Positions 47,141 through 58,844 of a DNA stretch of 64,000 bases are shown here, one piece after another. The DNA lies in contig NC_062213.1 in NCBI RefSeq assembly GCF_902686445.1, positions 139,646,491-139,710,490 of the forward strand, in the 5' to 3' direction. The translations under genes and the position numbers were made by a program. How positions within the stretch are numbered: the stretch's first letter is position 1; the number at the start of each line of letters is the position of its first letter. The DNA is from Sciurus carolinensis. Its lineage: Eukaryota > Chordata > Mammalia > Rodentia > Sciuridae. Under the pieces are notes generated by a model, which made no database searches, was not told where the DNA came from, and saw only the letters and a list, made by a program, of their open reading frames with translations.

Positions 47141-49484
47141 TATTTACATTATTTTCACATTCATAGAAATCAGAATTATCTGTGACCTAATGTGTTTTCC
47201 AGGTATGTAACTGAATGCTAAATTGGTTCTTTTCAAACTTTGATATACATCCACTTGACTATATTAAACTAGCAACCATATGCAAGCTGACAACTTTGAT
47301 TAAGGAATTTTCAATTTGAACTTGACTTAATCTTTAGTTCAAGTGGAAAATCTGGTAGTAAGGCTTTCTCTCCTCTGCAGTTCTGTCAAACACTGTGATC
47401 CATGGAGACAGAAAAGGGAATTAAGCCAAGGAAATACACCATAAGTAAAAACTTTGTGGAATTGAACCCAGAAACAATCATGAAAGAACTGTGTACCATC
47501 AACATTGCAAAACAAAATGACTTCTGCATCCTGAATCAACAAAACTTGAAAGTGAAAGAATTTCTACAAATTAAAATTCTTAAGGATAATGAGTTACAAA
47601 CAATATACCCATCAATCTTGACTTTGAATGATATTCTAGAACAAACATTTGAGTTCTAATGCATTGGGGACAATTATCAAAGTTCTCCACTAGAGACTAG
47701 GTTAAAAATTAATCAGCAATAACTTTTTATGGGTTTTATGTATTGTATTAGTCTAATCAGCTGCTAACCCTGCAGGGTAAGGACTGGAATTAGAGTTGTC
47801 AAGATGAAGCAAATTGGAAGTAGGAATGATGAATTCTTCCTTTTCCTCAAACAAACAAACAAACAGATCTTTGAAAAGTAATTTTTTTTCTTTTACAAAG
47901 TGAAAACTGGATTTTGTAATATCATATGTTAAAATAGATTCATTGATTGCCCTTTAAAAATCTGGAACAGTCCATGAAGCAGGTACAGAATGACATGGAA
48001 AAAGCTTAGGCTGGCTTGATGTTCTAATCCATTCTCTATAGAATTACAAATGGCAGTGCTTTCCATGGTGATGCATTTCCCCCACACATCTGCAAAAAAT
48101 TGTGCAATACGTTTAGAAAAATAACACTCATTGTGATTTTATTTTCAGGGTCTAGAAGATTTCATATTTCTTAACTCTTTATTATCCTGCTATAATCAAG
48201 GCTAAGATGGTCTCCTGAAGAATTTATTTTCTTAACATAAAAATATGGCTAATGGAGAACATATGTAAAACCATAAAGTTTTCCAAATCAACATAGCTTC
48301 CCATGCATGCAGCAAAGATTGACCATCATCAAACACTTTATTATTATTATTACTTCGGACAAGTTAAAAAATAGTGCACACTCAGCTTGCACCACTAGAA
48401 CATGGCTGTCTTACCAGGGAGCATTGGATTCATTAACCTAACACCCTCAAGCCAAAATTGTAATGACCTATGGATTATAACAAGGTGGAGGTCACAAGAG
48501 AGCCATTTACCTCAATTCCTAACATGAGTTATTTATGAAAAAAAGATACAATGGAATTGTTTTTTGCATGAATGCTATAAAATATTTTTATTAAAAATAA
48601 AAACAATGATAGGAAAAACAGAAAAGAAGGGAAACTATCCTCAAGCAACCAAACATGTTTAAGAGAGATGAAGCCCATTCTATTTCCCTCGGGTGAAAAT
48701 GTGTGGTTAAACATTTGAGGAGGATATTTCACTTGGTGTTACCCATCATAGCAACACCAGCGGGAGCAGCAACAGAAAATGGCCCATTAGTTTTTCCACA
48801 ATAAACTCTGTTTTTTCCCTCTGGTACACCCTTGGGATTCTTTGACATTACTTCAGTATAGTTATTGGTGGATGGATTCAATAATTGAAACTCTCTCAAT
48901 CTGAAATTAACATTTTCTGTGTCACTATAGTGTATACTGAAGAATATAAAATTTGATTTTAAGATCACCCTCTCTTCAATGCATATGATTCCAGAAGGTA
49001 AGTTTGCAAGTGCAAAATACTCTATATTTTTGCATTTTTAGATTTGCATTTGTTTCTCAAATCGCATACCAAGACTCCTATTCAATATAACTTTATTGTG
49101 CTCAAGGAAGAACTAATAAATGAGAGCTAACAGCTCCCAGTTGGAGTCTTCAATGTGTCTAACTTATACCTAAGGCTATAGCCTATGCCCAAGGGAGTTC
49201 TCTGAAAATATGTTCCTTGAAATGTATAAGCACAAATGAGAATTGGATGGAAGTCTTCACTGAGATAATAAAAAAATTTTCAGCACCTAATTGAGCCAAG
49301 CACCAGGAAGAAGACGTTGTTCTTATGCAGAAAAGAAATCACAATTTAGTATAGAAGCCAGGCATTTAAGCCACATAGTGAGTTAATTTCAATCAGAGAA
49401 ATATGCAACCACTTAAGTTAGGAACACAGAGGAATGTGATTTGTGCATGCAAAAGCATTGCTTGGAAATTTTTCTTAAAGCTAG
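47141..49484. other. Unique DNA, no gene confirmed
   Basis: 2.3 kb without a named repeat. (CAAA)n lies at 47850-47865. Two frames were looked at, 47402-47659 (plus, 85 codons) and 48729-48968 (minus, 79 codons); neither is assigned to a family. Confidence 0.5.
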
Positions 49485-49660
49485 AAAAGATATTAGACCT
49501 CATCTTTGAGTCTCTAAATGTTGTGGGTGAAACTGAAGCCTGAAGAGGTAAAGTAACCCATGCTGGGAACCACAGCTTATGTACACCACATCTCCAATTT
49601 CTAAATCTAGTGTTCTATTGATTATAGCTGACACTTCTTTGGGAAATATATGGTAGCATA
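49485..49660 (-). mobile_element. MIR-type SINE, minus strand
   Basis: GACCTCATCTTTGAGTCTC, then GTGAAACTGAAGCCTGAAGA, GGTAAAGTAACCCATG and TCTAGTGTTCTATTG follow a MIR-type element in reverse. Confidence 0.55.
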
Positions 49661-49862
49661 TCCCTAATTTATAACACCAATTTACACACTATTTCTCCTA
49701 TTTCAAAGATTACAATAACATGCAGAGGTTGTGGTGTCAGGGGTGACAACAAATTTCCTACTTCTTTCCCCTTTGGCTATGCTATTTAATCAAGGACTCA
49801 TTGCTGGGAGACCAGGGACTCAAAAACAAAGTCTTAGAAAGTCTTAGAGAATAGGCAAAAGG

Positions 49863-49879
49863 AAAAAAAAAAAAAAAAA
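49863..49879. repeat. Poly(A) run
   Basis: Seventeen A with no recognisable element attached. Confidence 0.9.
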
Positions 49880-50035
49880 GTCACTGTATTAAGTACATGG
49901 AATAACAGATGAGAGCTTCCATAATTAAAAATACATTTAAAATCTGAAAGAATGTATAAAATTTTTGTGGAAAAAGAAGAGGAGAAGAAACAACAATTAG
50001 GAAAATTCAATTAGCTGAAGTAGCATTATCCTTCA

Positions 50036-50250
50036 AATGTTTATTGACCATTTATTATGTGCCATGCTCAATAGTGCAAATTAGATTTTTCTGCTTTAGA
50101 GATGTCAAAGGTCCCATTTTTCAAGGGGCTAGTGTAGTGTGAACTTATAAAATAATCAAATAATCACATTAATTATTCAACTCAAGTCAGGTGTTCTGTG
50201 ACAATGACATGATGGGGGTGGGGGCGTATGATGAAGAATTCTGGCCTAGA
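50036..50250 (-). mobile_element. L2 LINE 3' fragment, minus strand
   Basis: TTTATTGACCATTTATTATG and TGCCATGCTCAATAGTG are the reversed L2 tail. CAAGGGGCTAGTGTAG and CAGGTGTTCTGTGACAATG continue in order. Confidence 0.5.
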
Positions 50251-50412
50251 CTGAGAGATCAGTTTTCCCACACAAATTGATGTCTGATCTGTGATTAATG
50301 AGGAAAAAGAATCAACAAAACTAAATGGGTGCAGCAAAGGATCCAGGGGGAAAGAACTGTGAAAAGGGACTCTGAGCCAAAGACCATGTTAGCACATGCT
50401 AAGAATTAGGTC

Positions 50413-50880
50413 TTTGTAGTAGATTGATGGCATTCATGACCCTAATTTTCATATCTCCCTAAATCCACACCCTAGTGCCAGTCCCTTTCCATGAGGTGAA
50501 CTTCACACAGCTTGCTTTGATCAACAGGACGGTAGTAAACTGGACTGAAGCAGAAAAGGTACCAGGAGAAAATGTCTGGGATAATCTGCTGAATGAGGAA
50601 ACAGGGAGCAGAGCAACAGTCTCCACTGAGACCCACCACATGTACCTGGCTACCAGTCAGATGTAAGAGCCCTGGCAAGATCAGCAAAACAGCCCAGCTG
50701 ATTTTCTGATTTTCACAGCCCAGAATCCTGCTGAGTCCTCCTCATAGCAGCAGAACTCCTCAGGTGAGCCTCACAGAACTGCCCAATTAACCCACAGAAT
50801 TGTGAAGTAAATAAATATTTAATGTTTTAAGCCACTAGAATCTGTGCTTATTTGTTAGGAAACTTAAATACAGCTATAGG
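50413..50880 (+). mobile_element. MLT1-type LTR
   Basis: GATTGATGGCATTCATGACC to a clear MLT1 3' end: CACAGAATTGTGAAGTAAAT, then TTTAAGCCACTAGAATCTGT and TTATTTGTTAGGAAAC. Open frames at 50459-50687 on both strands lie inside it and are not genes. Confidence 0.65.
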
Positions 50881-51549
50881 TAAATGATAAGGTGGAAAGT
50901 GTGAAAAATGGATTTTGCAGGGATATATGGTGTACAAAAGAGTGGAATAATTTTCAGTTTAAGAGATCATGGCAGCTGGACTTGGTGATAGCAATAATGA
51001 AGAACAAGGCTATGGAATCAAAGTAATTTGGATTTAATTCTCTAGAAAACGTTGAACTACAAAAGGCTTTTAAACAGAGGAATAGTGACATGAAGAAACT
51101 TCTACTAATTTAGAAACATTAAGTTCGCCATGGTTTCATGAATGAATTATGGGAGAAAGGCAATAGAGGCAAAGAATATTAGAACAAAAGGTGAAAGGAG
51201 AAAAGAAGACTGAATGATTTCAGGAATGTCTCTTCACCTCGTGACATCATTCTGAACACTGTATTTAATATTTTCTCTTTCTTGAAAATATTTTTTTTCT
51301 GGATAGTAGTAGCTTCATTTAATGTTCTTTAAACAGACCAACCTCAAATAGCTGGTGTCTTGAGAGTGAAATGAAGTCCTTGGATAAAATAAATAGTTAG
51401 TTACTTCCAAGACCCTTTTGCATTCAGTGGTCTTATGGATGAGAATTTAACAGGAAGATATAAACGCTTGGAGGTGTAGGGAATCAGATTTAAAGTCTGC
51501 TTTTCCATTGTTGGTAAGGAGTCTTCTAGAGATTAAGGAACTAATACAG
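50881..51549. other. No recognised feature
   Basis: Unique AT-rich DNA. No signal. Confidence 0.5.
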
Positions 51550-51606
51550 AGCTGGGGGTGTATAGTTCAGCATGATCAAGGGCCCGGGTTCAATTCCTAG
51601 CACAGA
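51550..51606 (+). mobile_element. Internally deleted ID-type SINE
   Basis: GAGCTGGGGGTGTATAGTTC joins directly to GGGCCCGGGTTCAATTCCTA. The middle of the ID body is missing. A-rich purine tail follows. Confidence 0.65.
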
Positions 51607-51639
51607 AAGAAGAAAGGAAGACAGCAGGATACTGCACAG

Positions 51640-52928
51640 CCATAATAGAAATTGTACCCTACATCATGTCCTCATCAAACATCAAAACTCTTCTCATCAG
51701 GTTTAATATTATCTGCACATTGCTGTATTCGGTGGCCACTGTCACCAGCTCACCCACTTTCTTAGTAGAGTTTTCTCACTCCTATTTCATACCACCTACT
51801 TCCTTGATTTTCATCCTTCACTAGTTTTTTTCCCTTTTGATTCTATTCTTCTCCCCAAACTCTTAGTGGTGCAGAAGTCCACAGGTTTGTCCCTCGTTTT
51901 TTCTTCAGAATTACAACATGTCTTTGGCGATCTTATCCAGTCACATAGATTTAAATATTATCCATATGGTAAAAAAGTTGTGCCCCTATGCAAAATACAT
52001 TTGCATCTCTGTCCATTTAAATATTCACTTGAATGTCTAGCAGACTTCTCAAAATCAATATGCCTTAAAATAAATACAAGACTGCTTCACCTCTAACCTT
52101 CCACATCTTAATTGATGGTAACTCCATCTAATTGCTCAGGGCAAAAAAAATAATTATTGATCCTTGAATCTTTCTTTCATATGTTACATCCATCCTACCA
52201 AACCCTTCTAATTAGTTTTACCTTTGTCTGATAGTCTATTCTCAATGCAGCAACCAGAGTAGTGGTTTTAACATTCAAGATGGATCATATCATTATTGTG
52301 CTCAAAATCATTATCATGGCTTCCATCTTCAGTCAGACTGAAAGTCAAAAGTCTTTCAAAATCATAAATGAACTTACTCTTGTACCTGAAACCAGTTATC
52401 TCTTTAAACTCATCTCCTAATAGTCTCCCCTTGCTAACTCCACTAAAACTACAAGGTTTCCTTACATTTCCTTAAACATAATAATAGACCCTCACCTTAA
52501 GAGATTTATTCCCAGTGGTATTCTCTACTTGGAATTTCTGTTTTCCTTACATAGGCATCATTAATTCCTTTGCTGTTCTTAAAATTTTCTGCTCAAATGC
52601 CAATTCCCAAAGACGCTGCCTTAATCTCAATAATGAATATGGCATTCTAACCCCTCCCATAAACCCCAGCACTTATGATTTCCTTTGCCCTATTATCCTT
52701 TCTTCCTTTTATCCATAGCACTTGTTACTTATGAACACACTAAATAATTTATTTAGCCATTATGTTTATATATTTATTTTTTTTCTCCCTTCTCTCGAGC
52801 CTAATAACTTCTGGATTCAAAATCTTTGGTTCATTCAGTAAAGTATCCTTGAGAGCCTGACACATAGAAGACGCTAAAAAAAAAAAAAAAAAAAAAAAAA
52901 AAACAGTTGAATGAAGGAATGAATAAAT
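51640..52928 (+). mobile_element. Long L2 LINE segment (end of ORF2 and 3' UTR)
   Basis: About 1.29 kb in L2 order. The end of the reverse-transcriptase frame is traceable as short pieces (a SKTRLLHL-like and an AQGKKNNY-like stretch near 52075-52160). Then come GCAGCAACCAGAGTAGTGG, TTGTGCTCAAAATCATTATC, TCTTAAAATTTTCTGCTCAA, CCATAGCACTTGTTACTTAT and AGAGCCTGACACATAGAAG. An A28 run (52876-52903) has grown just before the terminal TTGAATGAAGGAATGAATAA repeat. Confidence 0.75.
52876..52903. repeat. Poly(A) run, 28 bp
   Basis: Uninterrupted A28 within the L2 3' terminus. The longest homopolymer in this part of the window. Confidence 0.97.
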
Positions 52929-53544
52929 TGTAAATGATATGTCTCACTGTCCCCAATCTAAGCCCAGGTATGGGTCATGGATTGTTTCTGTGGTTAAAAT
53001 TAATGTTTTCTTTGCTTCTCGGCTTTCATATCAGAAGAATTTTTTAATGTGAATTAGGACATCCTTTTCTTATTCTGAATTTCATTGCTTACAATTACTG
53101 CCACTTTGTATGCAATGTGGAGTCCCTGCCTTCCCTAACTGTAACGTGTAGGAATAAGACAGTACCGAGTGACTTGTCTGATGTGGGAAGTGTACAAAGA
53201 TATATAGGAGTCAAAACCCTATAAGATTGGACAGGAACCTAGTTGAATGATTTACTCAGTGTGGTACAGTGAATCAGTAACAAAAATGGAAGAATGTAGC
53301 ATTCTACTTCCTAGTGAAGCCTATTTTCACTAAAACTTACTTTTTAGAGTCTAAATCAAAGTTCCAGAGATTACAACTTGTTGCTTCCAGCACAATCAGA
53401 CCCCGGATGTCACAGGCTGTCCTTCTCATCATGGGCATGTCCATGGACAGTCCCCAGGGATGAAGCCCTCTTCATCCCCTTTGTTCTTCCCAGGTATATT
53501 CAAGTTGAGGACCCAAGGGGTTTTAGTCCATGTGTTCCCTCCAC
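52929..53544. other. No recognised gene
   Basis: Unique DNA between an L2 and the L1 cluster. A GCTTCTCGGC match to U2 snRNA at 53014 is too short to mean anything (see rejected). Confidence 0.5.
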
Positions 53545-53770
53545 TTTTTTTTCTTTTTATTAGAGCATTATAGTTGTACATGGTACTTGGGTTCCTCCTG
53601 ACAAATCACATGTGCAAGGAATTCAGTTGCAGTTCATAGCACTCCCCCTTTTCTTTCCCTATTTTCCCTCCCATCCTCCCTTCATTCCCCCATTCTCTTT
53701 CCTTTACTCTCTAGACTTTTTTTGTTTATTTGTTTGTTTTTGCTTTGTTTTGTTTTAATTTCTTTTTTTT
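53545..53770 (-). mobile_element. L1 3' UTR fragment, older type, minus strand
   Basis: TTTTTATTAGAGCATTATAG, TTGTACATGG, ATTCAGTTGCAGTTCATAGC, then a C-rich polypyrimidine stretch (53640-53705), the reverse of an L1 3' UTR purine tract. Followed by T-rich sequence belonging to the next element's tail. Confidence 0.5.
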
Positions 53771-53774
53771 CCTT

Positions 53775-53990
53775 TTTTTATTAAATTTTTTTTTTTTTTA
53801 TTTTTACAGACTGCATTTTGATTCATTGTACACAAATGGGCTACAACTCTTCATTTCTATGGTTGCACACAATGTAGATTCACACCATTCATGTAATCAT
53901 ACATATGCATAGGGTAATACTGTCTGTTTCATTCTACTATCTTTCTATCCCCCACCCCTTCCACCCCATTATCCTCTACCATCTAAAGCT
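53775..53990 (-). mobile_element. L1 3' UTR fragment, second type, minus strand
   Basis: From a T-rich tail: TTTTTACAGACTGCATTTTG, CATTGTACACAAATGGG, ATTCACACCATTCATGTAAT, CATAGGGTAATACTGTC, then CATCTAAAGCTCCTTCATTC. The same module is found at 62780-62995. It stops at 53990, where the next L1's poly(T) begins. Confidence 0.8.
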
Positions 53991-53998
53991 CCTTCATT

Positions 53999-54692
53999 CT
54001 TTTTTTTTAATTTATTTTTATTGTAAACAAATGGGATACATGTTGTTTCTGTTTGTACGTGGAGTAACAGCATACCATTTGCATAATCATACATTTACAT
54101 AGGGTAATGGTGTTTGATTCATTCTGTTATTTTTTTCCTTCCCCCCACCCCTCCAACGCCTCCTTTCCCTCTATACAGTCCCTCCTTCCTCCATTCTTGG
54201 CCCCCTCCCACCTCCCATTTTGTGTCACCATCTACTTATCAGCAAGATCATTCGTCCTTTGGTTTTTTTGAGATTGGCTTATCTTACTTAGCATGATATT
54301 CTCCAATTTCATCCATTTGCCTGTAAATGCCATAATTTTATTATTCTTTATAGCTGAGTAATATTCCATTGTATATACATACCACAGTTTCTTTATCCAT
54401 TCATTAATTGAAGGGCATCTAGGTTGGTTCCACAATCTGGCTATTGTGAATTGAGCAGCTATGAACACTGATGTGGCTGTATCTCTGTAGTATGCTGATT
54501 TTAAGTCCTTTAGGTATAGGCATAGGAGTGGGATAGCTGGGTCAAATGGTGGTTCCATTCCAAGTTTTCTAAGGAATCTCCACACTGCTTTCCAGAGTGG
54601 CTGAACTAATTTGCAACCCCACCAGCAATGTATGAGTGTCCTTTTTACCCACATCCTCTCCAACATCTATTGTTGCTTGTATTCTTGATAAT
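53999..54692 (-). mobile_element. Truncated L1, minus strand (ORF2 C-terminus plus 3' UTR)
   Basis: The tail and 3' UTR (53999-54230) match the type of the copy at 36561 but lack the telomere-like hexamers. ORF2 C-terminal sequence runs from 54232 to 54666, with [28 protein letters not shown] and YSAIKNNKIMAFTGKWMK. It ends abruptly at CACTATTC, where the poly(T) of the next L1 begins. One frame change near its end alters the last residues. Confidence 0.9.
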
Positions 54693-54696
54693 CACT

Positions 54697-54968
54697 ATTC
54701 TTTTTTTTTTTTATTATAAACAAGTGGGATACATGTTGTTTCTCTATTTGTACATGAAGTCAAGGCATACCATTTTTGTAATCATAAATTTATAGGGTAA
54801 TGTTGTTTGATTCATTCTGTTATTTTTCCCCCTTCTCCCCACCCCATCCACCCCTCTTTTCCCTCTATACTGTCCTTCCTTCCTCCATTCTTACCACCCT
54901 CCTTATCCCTAACCCTAAACATAACCCTAACCCTAACACTAAACCTTCCCACCCCTCATTATATGCCA
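54697..54968 (-). other. 3' UTR of the minus-strand L1, with CCCTAA-type repeats
   Basis: On the plus strand 54902-54945 reads CCCTAACCCTAAAC and related units, the reverse of TTAGGG hexamers, at the same site as in the copy at 36561. The tail module (CAAGTGGGATACATGTTG, TAAATTTAT) and poly(T) precede it. Confidence 0.85.
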
Positions 54969-57900
54969 TCATCCGCTTATTAGTGAGATCATTTGTCCTT
55001 TAGTTTTTTGAGATTGGCTTATCTCACTTAGCATGATATTCTCCAATTTCATCCATTTGCCAGCAAATGCCATAATTTTATCATTCTTCATTGGGGAGTA
55101 ATATTCCATTATATATATATGCCACAGTTTCTTTATCCATTCATCAACTGAAGGGCATCTAGGTTGGTTCCACAATCTGGCTATGGTGAATTGAGCAGCA
55201 ATGAACATTGATGTGGCTGTATCTCTGTAGTATGATGATTTTAAGTCCTTTGGGTATAGGCCAAGGAGTGGGATAGCTGGGTCAAATGGTGGTTCCATTC
55301 CAAGCTTTTGGAGGAATCTCCATACTGTTTTCGAGAGTGGCTGCACTAATTTGCAACCCCACCAGCAATGTATGAGTGTACCTTTCTCCCCACATCCTCG
55401 CCAACACCTGTTGTTGCTTGTATTCTTGATAATCACCATTCTAATTGGGGTCAGATGGAATCTTAGGGTAGTTTTGGTTTGCATTTTTCTTATTACTAAA
55501 GATGGTGAACATTTTTTCATATGTTTGTTGATTTCTTGTAGATCTTCTTCTCTGAAGTGTCTGTTCATATCCTTAACCCATTTGTTGATTGGGTTATTTG
55601 AATTCTTGGTGTAGAGTTTTTTGAGTTCTTTATATATTCTGGAAATTAGTGCTCTATCTGAAGTATGAGTGGCAAAGATTATCTCCCACTCTGTAGGCTC
55701 TTTCTTCACATTACTGAGAGTTTCCTTTGCTGGGAGAAAGCTTTTTAGTTTGAATCTATCCCAGTTATTCATTCTTGCTTTTATTTCTTGTGCTATGGGA
55801 GTCCTGTTAAGGAAGTCTGATCCTAAGCCAACACGTTGAAGATTTGGACCTACTATTTCTTCTATAAGATGCAGGGTCTCTGGTCTGATTTTAAGGTCCT
55901 TGATCCATTGTGAGTTGATTTTTGTGCAGGGTGAGAGATAGGGGTTTAGTTTCATTCTGTTGCATATGGATTTCCAGTTTTCCCATCACCGTTTGTTGAA
56001 GAGGCTATCTTTTCTCCATTGCATATTTTTGGCACCTTTGTCTAGTATGAGAAAATTATATTTATTTGGGTTTGTGTCCGTGTTCTCTATTCTGTATCAT
56101 TGATCTACCTGTCTGTTTTGGTGTCAATACCATGCCGTTTTTGTTACTATGGTTTTGTAGTAGAGTTGAAGATCTGGTATTGCGATACCCCCTGTTTCAT
56201 TCTTCCTGCTAAGGATTGCTTTAGCTATTCTGGGATTCTTATTCTTCCAGATGAATTTCATGATTGCTTGCTCTATTTCTGTAAGCTACATCATTGGGAT
56301 TTCAATTGGAATTGCATTGAATCTATATAGCACTTTTGTTAGTATGACCATTTTGACAATATTAGTTCTGCCTATCCAAGAACATGGGAGATCTTTCCAT
56401 CATCTAAGGTTTTCTTTAATTTCTTTCTTTAGTGTTCTGTAGTTCTCATTTTAGAGGTCTTTCACCTCTTCTGTGAGATTGATTCCCAAGTATTTTATTT
56501 TTTTTGAGGCTATTGCAAATGGAGTTCTTTTCCTCATTTCCCTTTCAGATGTTTCATTGCTTGCATATAAAAATGCTTTAGATTTATTGGTGTTGATTTT
56601 ATAGCCTGCTATTTTGCTGAATTCATTGATGAAGTCTAGAAGTTTTCTGGAGGAGTTTTTTGGATCCTCTAAATATAGAATCATGTCTTCAGCAAATAGT
56701 GACAGCTTAAGTTCCTCTTTTCCTATTCGTATCCCTTTAATTTCTTTAGTCTGCCTAATTGCTCTGGCTAGAGTTTCAAGGACAATGTTGAATACAAGTG
56801 GTGAAAGAGGACATCCCTGTCTTGTTCCTGTTTTTAAAGGGAATGGTTTCAGTTTTTTCTCCATTAAGAATGATGTTAGCCATGGGTTTAGCATAAATAG
56901 CCTGTACAATGTTCAGGAATGTTCCTACTATCCCTGTTTTTTCTAGTGTTTTTAGCATGAAGGGGTGTTGTATTTTGTTGAACACTTTTTCTGCATGAAT
57001 TGAAATAACCATATTATTCTTATCCTTAAGTCTATTGACATGATGGATTATGTTTACTGATTTACGGATGTTAAATCATCCTTGCATTCCAGGGATGAAC
57101 CCCACTTGATCGTGGTGCATGATTTTTTTAATATGTTTTTGGATATGGTTTGGCAATATTTTGTTAAGGATCTTTGCATCTATATTCATCAAGGATATCG
57201 GTCTAAAATTTTCTTTCCTTGATGTGTCTTTTCCTGGTTTGGGTATGAGGGTGGATATTAGCTTCATAGAATGAGTTTGGTAGGGTACCCTCCTTTTCTA
57301 TTTCCTGGAATACTTTGAGAAGTATTGGAATGAGTTCTTCTTTGAAGGTCTTGTAGAACTCAGCTGAGAATCCGTCTGGTCTTGGGCTTTTCTTGGATGG
57401 TGAGTTTTTAATGGCTTCTTCTATTTCATTGCTTGATATTGATCTTTAAGTTGTGTATGTCTTCCTGTTTCAGTTTGGGAGGAGCATATGTCTGTAGAAA
57501 TTTGTCAATGTCTTTGGTAGCTTCTATTTTGTTGGAATAGAGATTTTCAAAGTAGCTTCTCATTATGTTCTGTATCTCAGTGGTGTCTGTTGTGATGTTT
57601 CCTTTTTCATCATGAATTTTAGTAATTTGAGTTTTCTCTCTCCTTCTCTTTGTTAGTGTGGATAAGGGTTTGTCTATTTTGTTTACTTTTTCAAAGAACC
57701 AACTTTTTGTTAATTTTTTGAATTGTTTCTTTTGTTTCAATTTCATTGATTTCAGCTCTGATTTTAATTATTTCCTGTCTTCTACTACTTTTGCTGTTAT
57801 TCTGTTCTTCTTTTTCTAGGACTTTGAGCTGGAATGTTAGGTCATTTAGTTGTTGACTTTTCATTCTTTTCTGGAATGTGCTCCATGCAATGAATTTTCC

Positions 57901-58788
57901 TCTTAGTACCGCTTTCAGTGTCCCAGAGATTTTGATATGTTGTATCGTCATTCCCATTGATCTCTAAGAATATTTTTATCTCCTCCCTGATGTTTTCTGT
58001 TATCCATGTTTCATTCAATAGCATATTATTTAGTCTCCAGGTGTTGGAGTAATTTCTGTTTTTTATTTTGTCATTGATTTCAACTCTCAGTCCATTAGGA
58101 TCTGATAGAACACAAGGCAGTATCTCTATTTTTTTGCATTTCCTAAGAGCTGCTTTGTGGCAAAACATATGCTCTATTTTTGAGAAGGTTCCATGTGCTG
58201 CTGAGAAGAAAGTGAATCCACTCATTGATGGATGGAATATTCTATAGATGTCTATTAAGTCTAGGTTATTGATTGTGTTATTGAGTTCTATGGTTTCTTT
58301 GGTTGGTTTTTGTTTGGAAGATCTATCTAGTGGTGATAGCAGTGCATTAAAATCACCCAGAATAATTGTGTTGTGGTCTATGTGATTCCTGAAATTGAGA
58401 AGGATTTGTTTGATGTACAGGGATGCACCATTGTTTGGGGGGCATAAATATTTACTATCATTATGTCTTCCTGATTTGTGGTCCCCTTAAGCAGTAAGAA
58501 ATGTCCTTCTTTATCCCTTCTGACTAACTTTGGCTTGAAGTCAACTTTCTCTGAGATAAGGATGGAAACCCCCACTTTTTTACTGAGTCCATGTGTGTGG
58601 TAGGTTTTTTCCCATCCTTTCACCTTTAGTCTGTGGATGTCTTTTTCTATGAGATGAGTCTCTTGCAGGCAGCATATTGTTGGATCTTTCTTTTTAATCC
58701 ATTCTGCCAGTCTATGTCTTTTGATTGATGAGTTTAGGCCATTAACGTTCAGGGTTATTATTGAGATATGATTTTTATTCCCAGTCAT
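54969..58788 (-). pseudogene. L1 ORF2 (endonuclease-reverse transcriptase), broken, minus strand
   Basis: Starts MTGNKNHISI at 58788. The endonuclease keeps N14 and E43 (LQETHL), and the GDFN motif is readable near 58355, but the SDH motif reads SDP (LSDPNGLR), losing the catalytic histidine. In the [20 protein letters not shown] is present, but the catalytic FADD reads FAED (56685-56696). The C-terminal 328 residues (55955-54969) are intact, including [18 protein letters not shown]. At least five frame changes occur (near 58.4, 57.9, 57.7, 57.3 and 56.85 kb), plus an in-frame TAA at 56453-56451. Confidence 0.95.
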
Positions 58789-58844
58789 TTGGGCTCATTT
58801 TTGGTTTTCAATTTGGCTTGGTTTCTCCTTTGAGTGGTTTTTCT

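Noticed and set aside
47402..47659. 85-codon plus-strand frame
   Set aside because: The translation has a soluble-protein look but no recognisable family, and the region shows no other coding sign.
53014..53029. GCTTCTCGGC match to the U2 snRNA 5' end
   Set aside because: Only about 10-13 bases match and the following U2 sequence is absent. Chance is sufficient.
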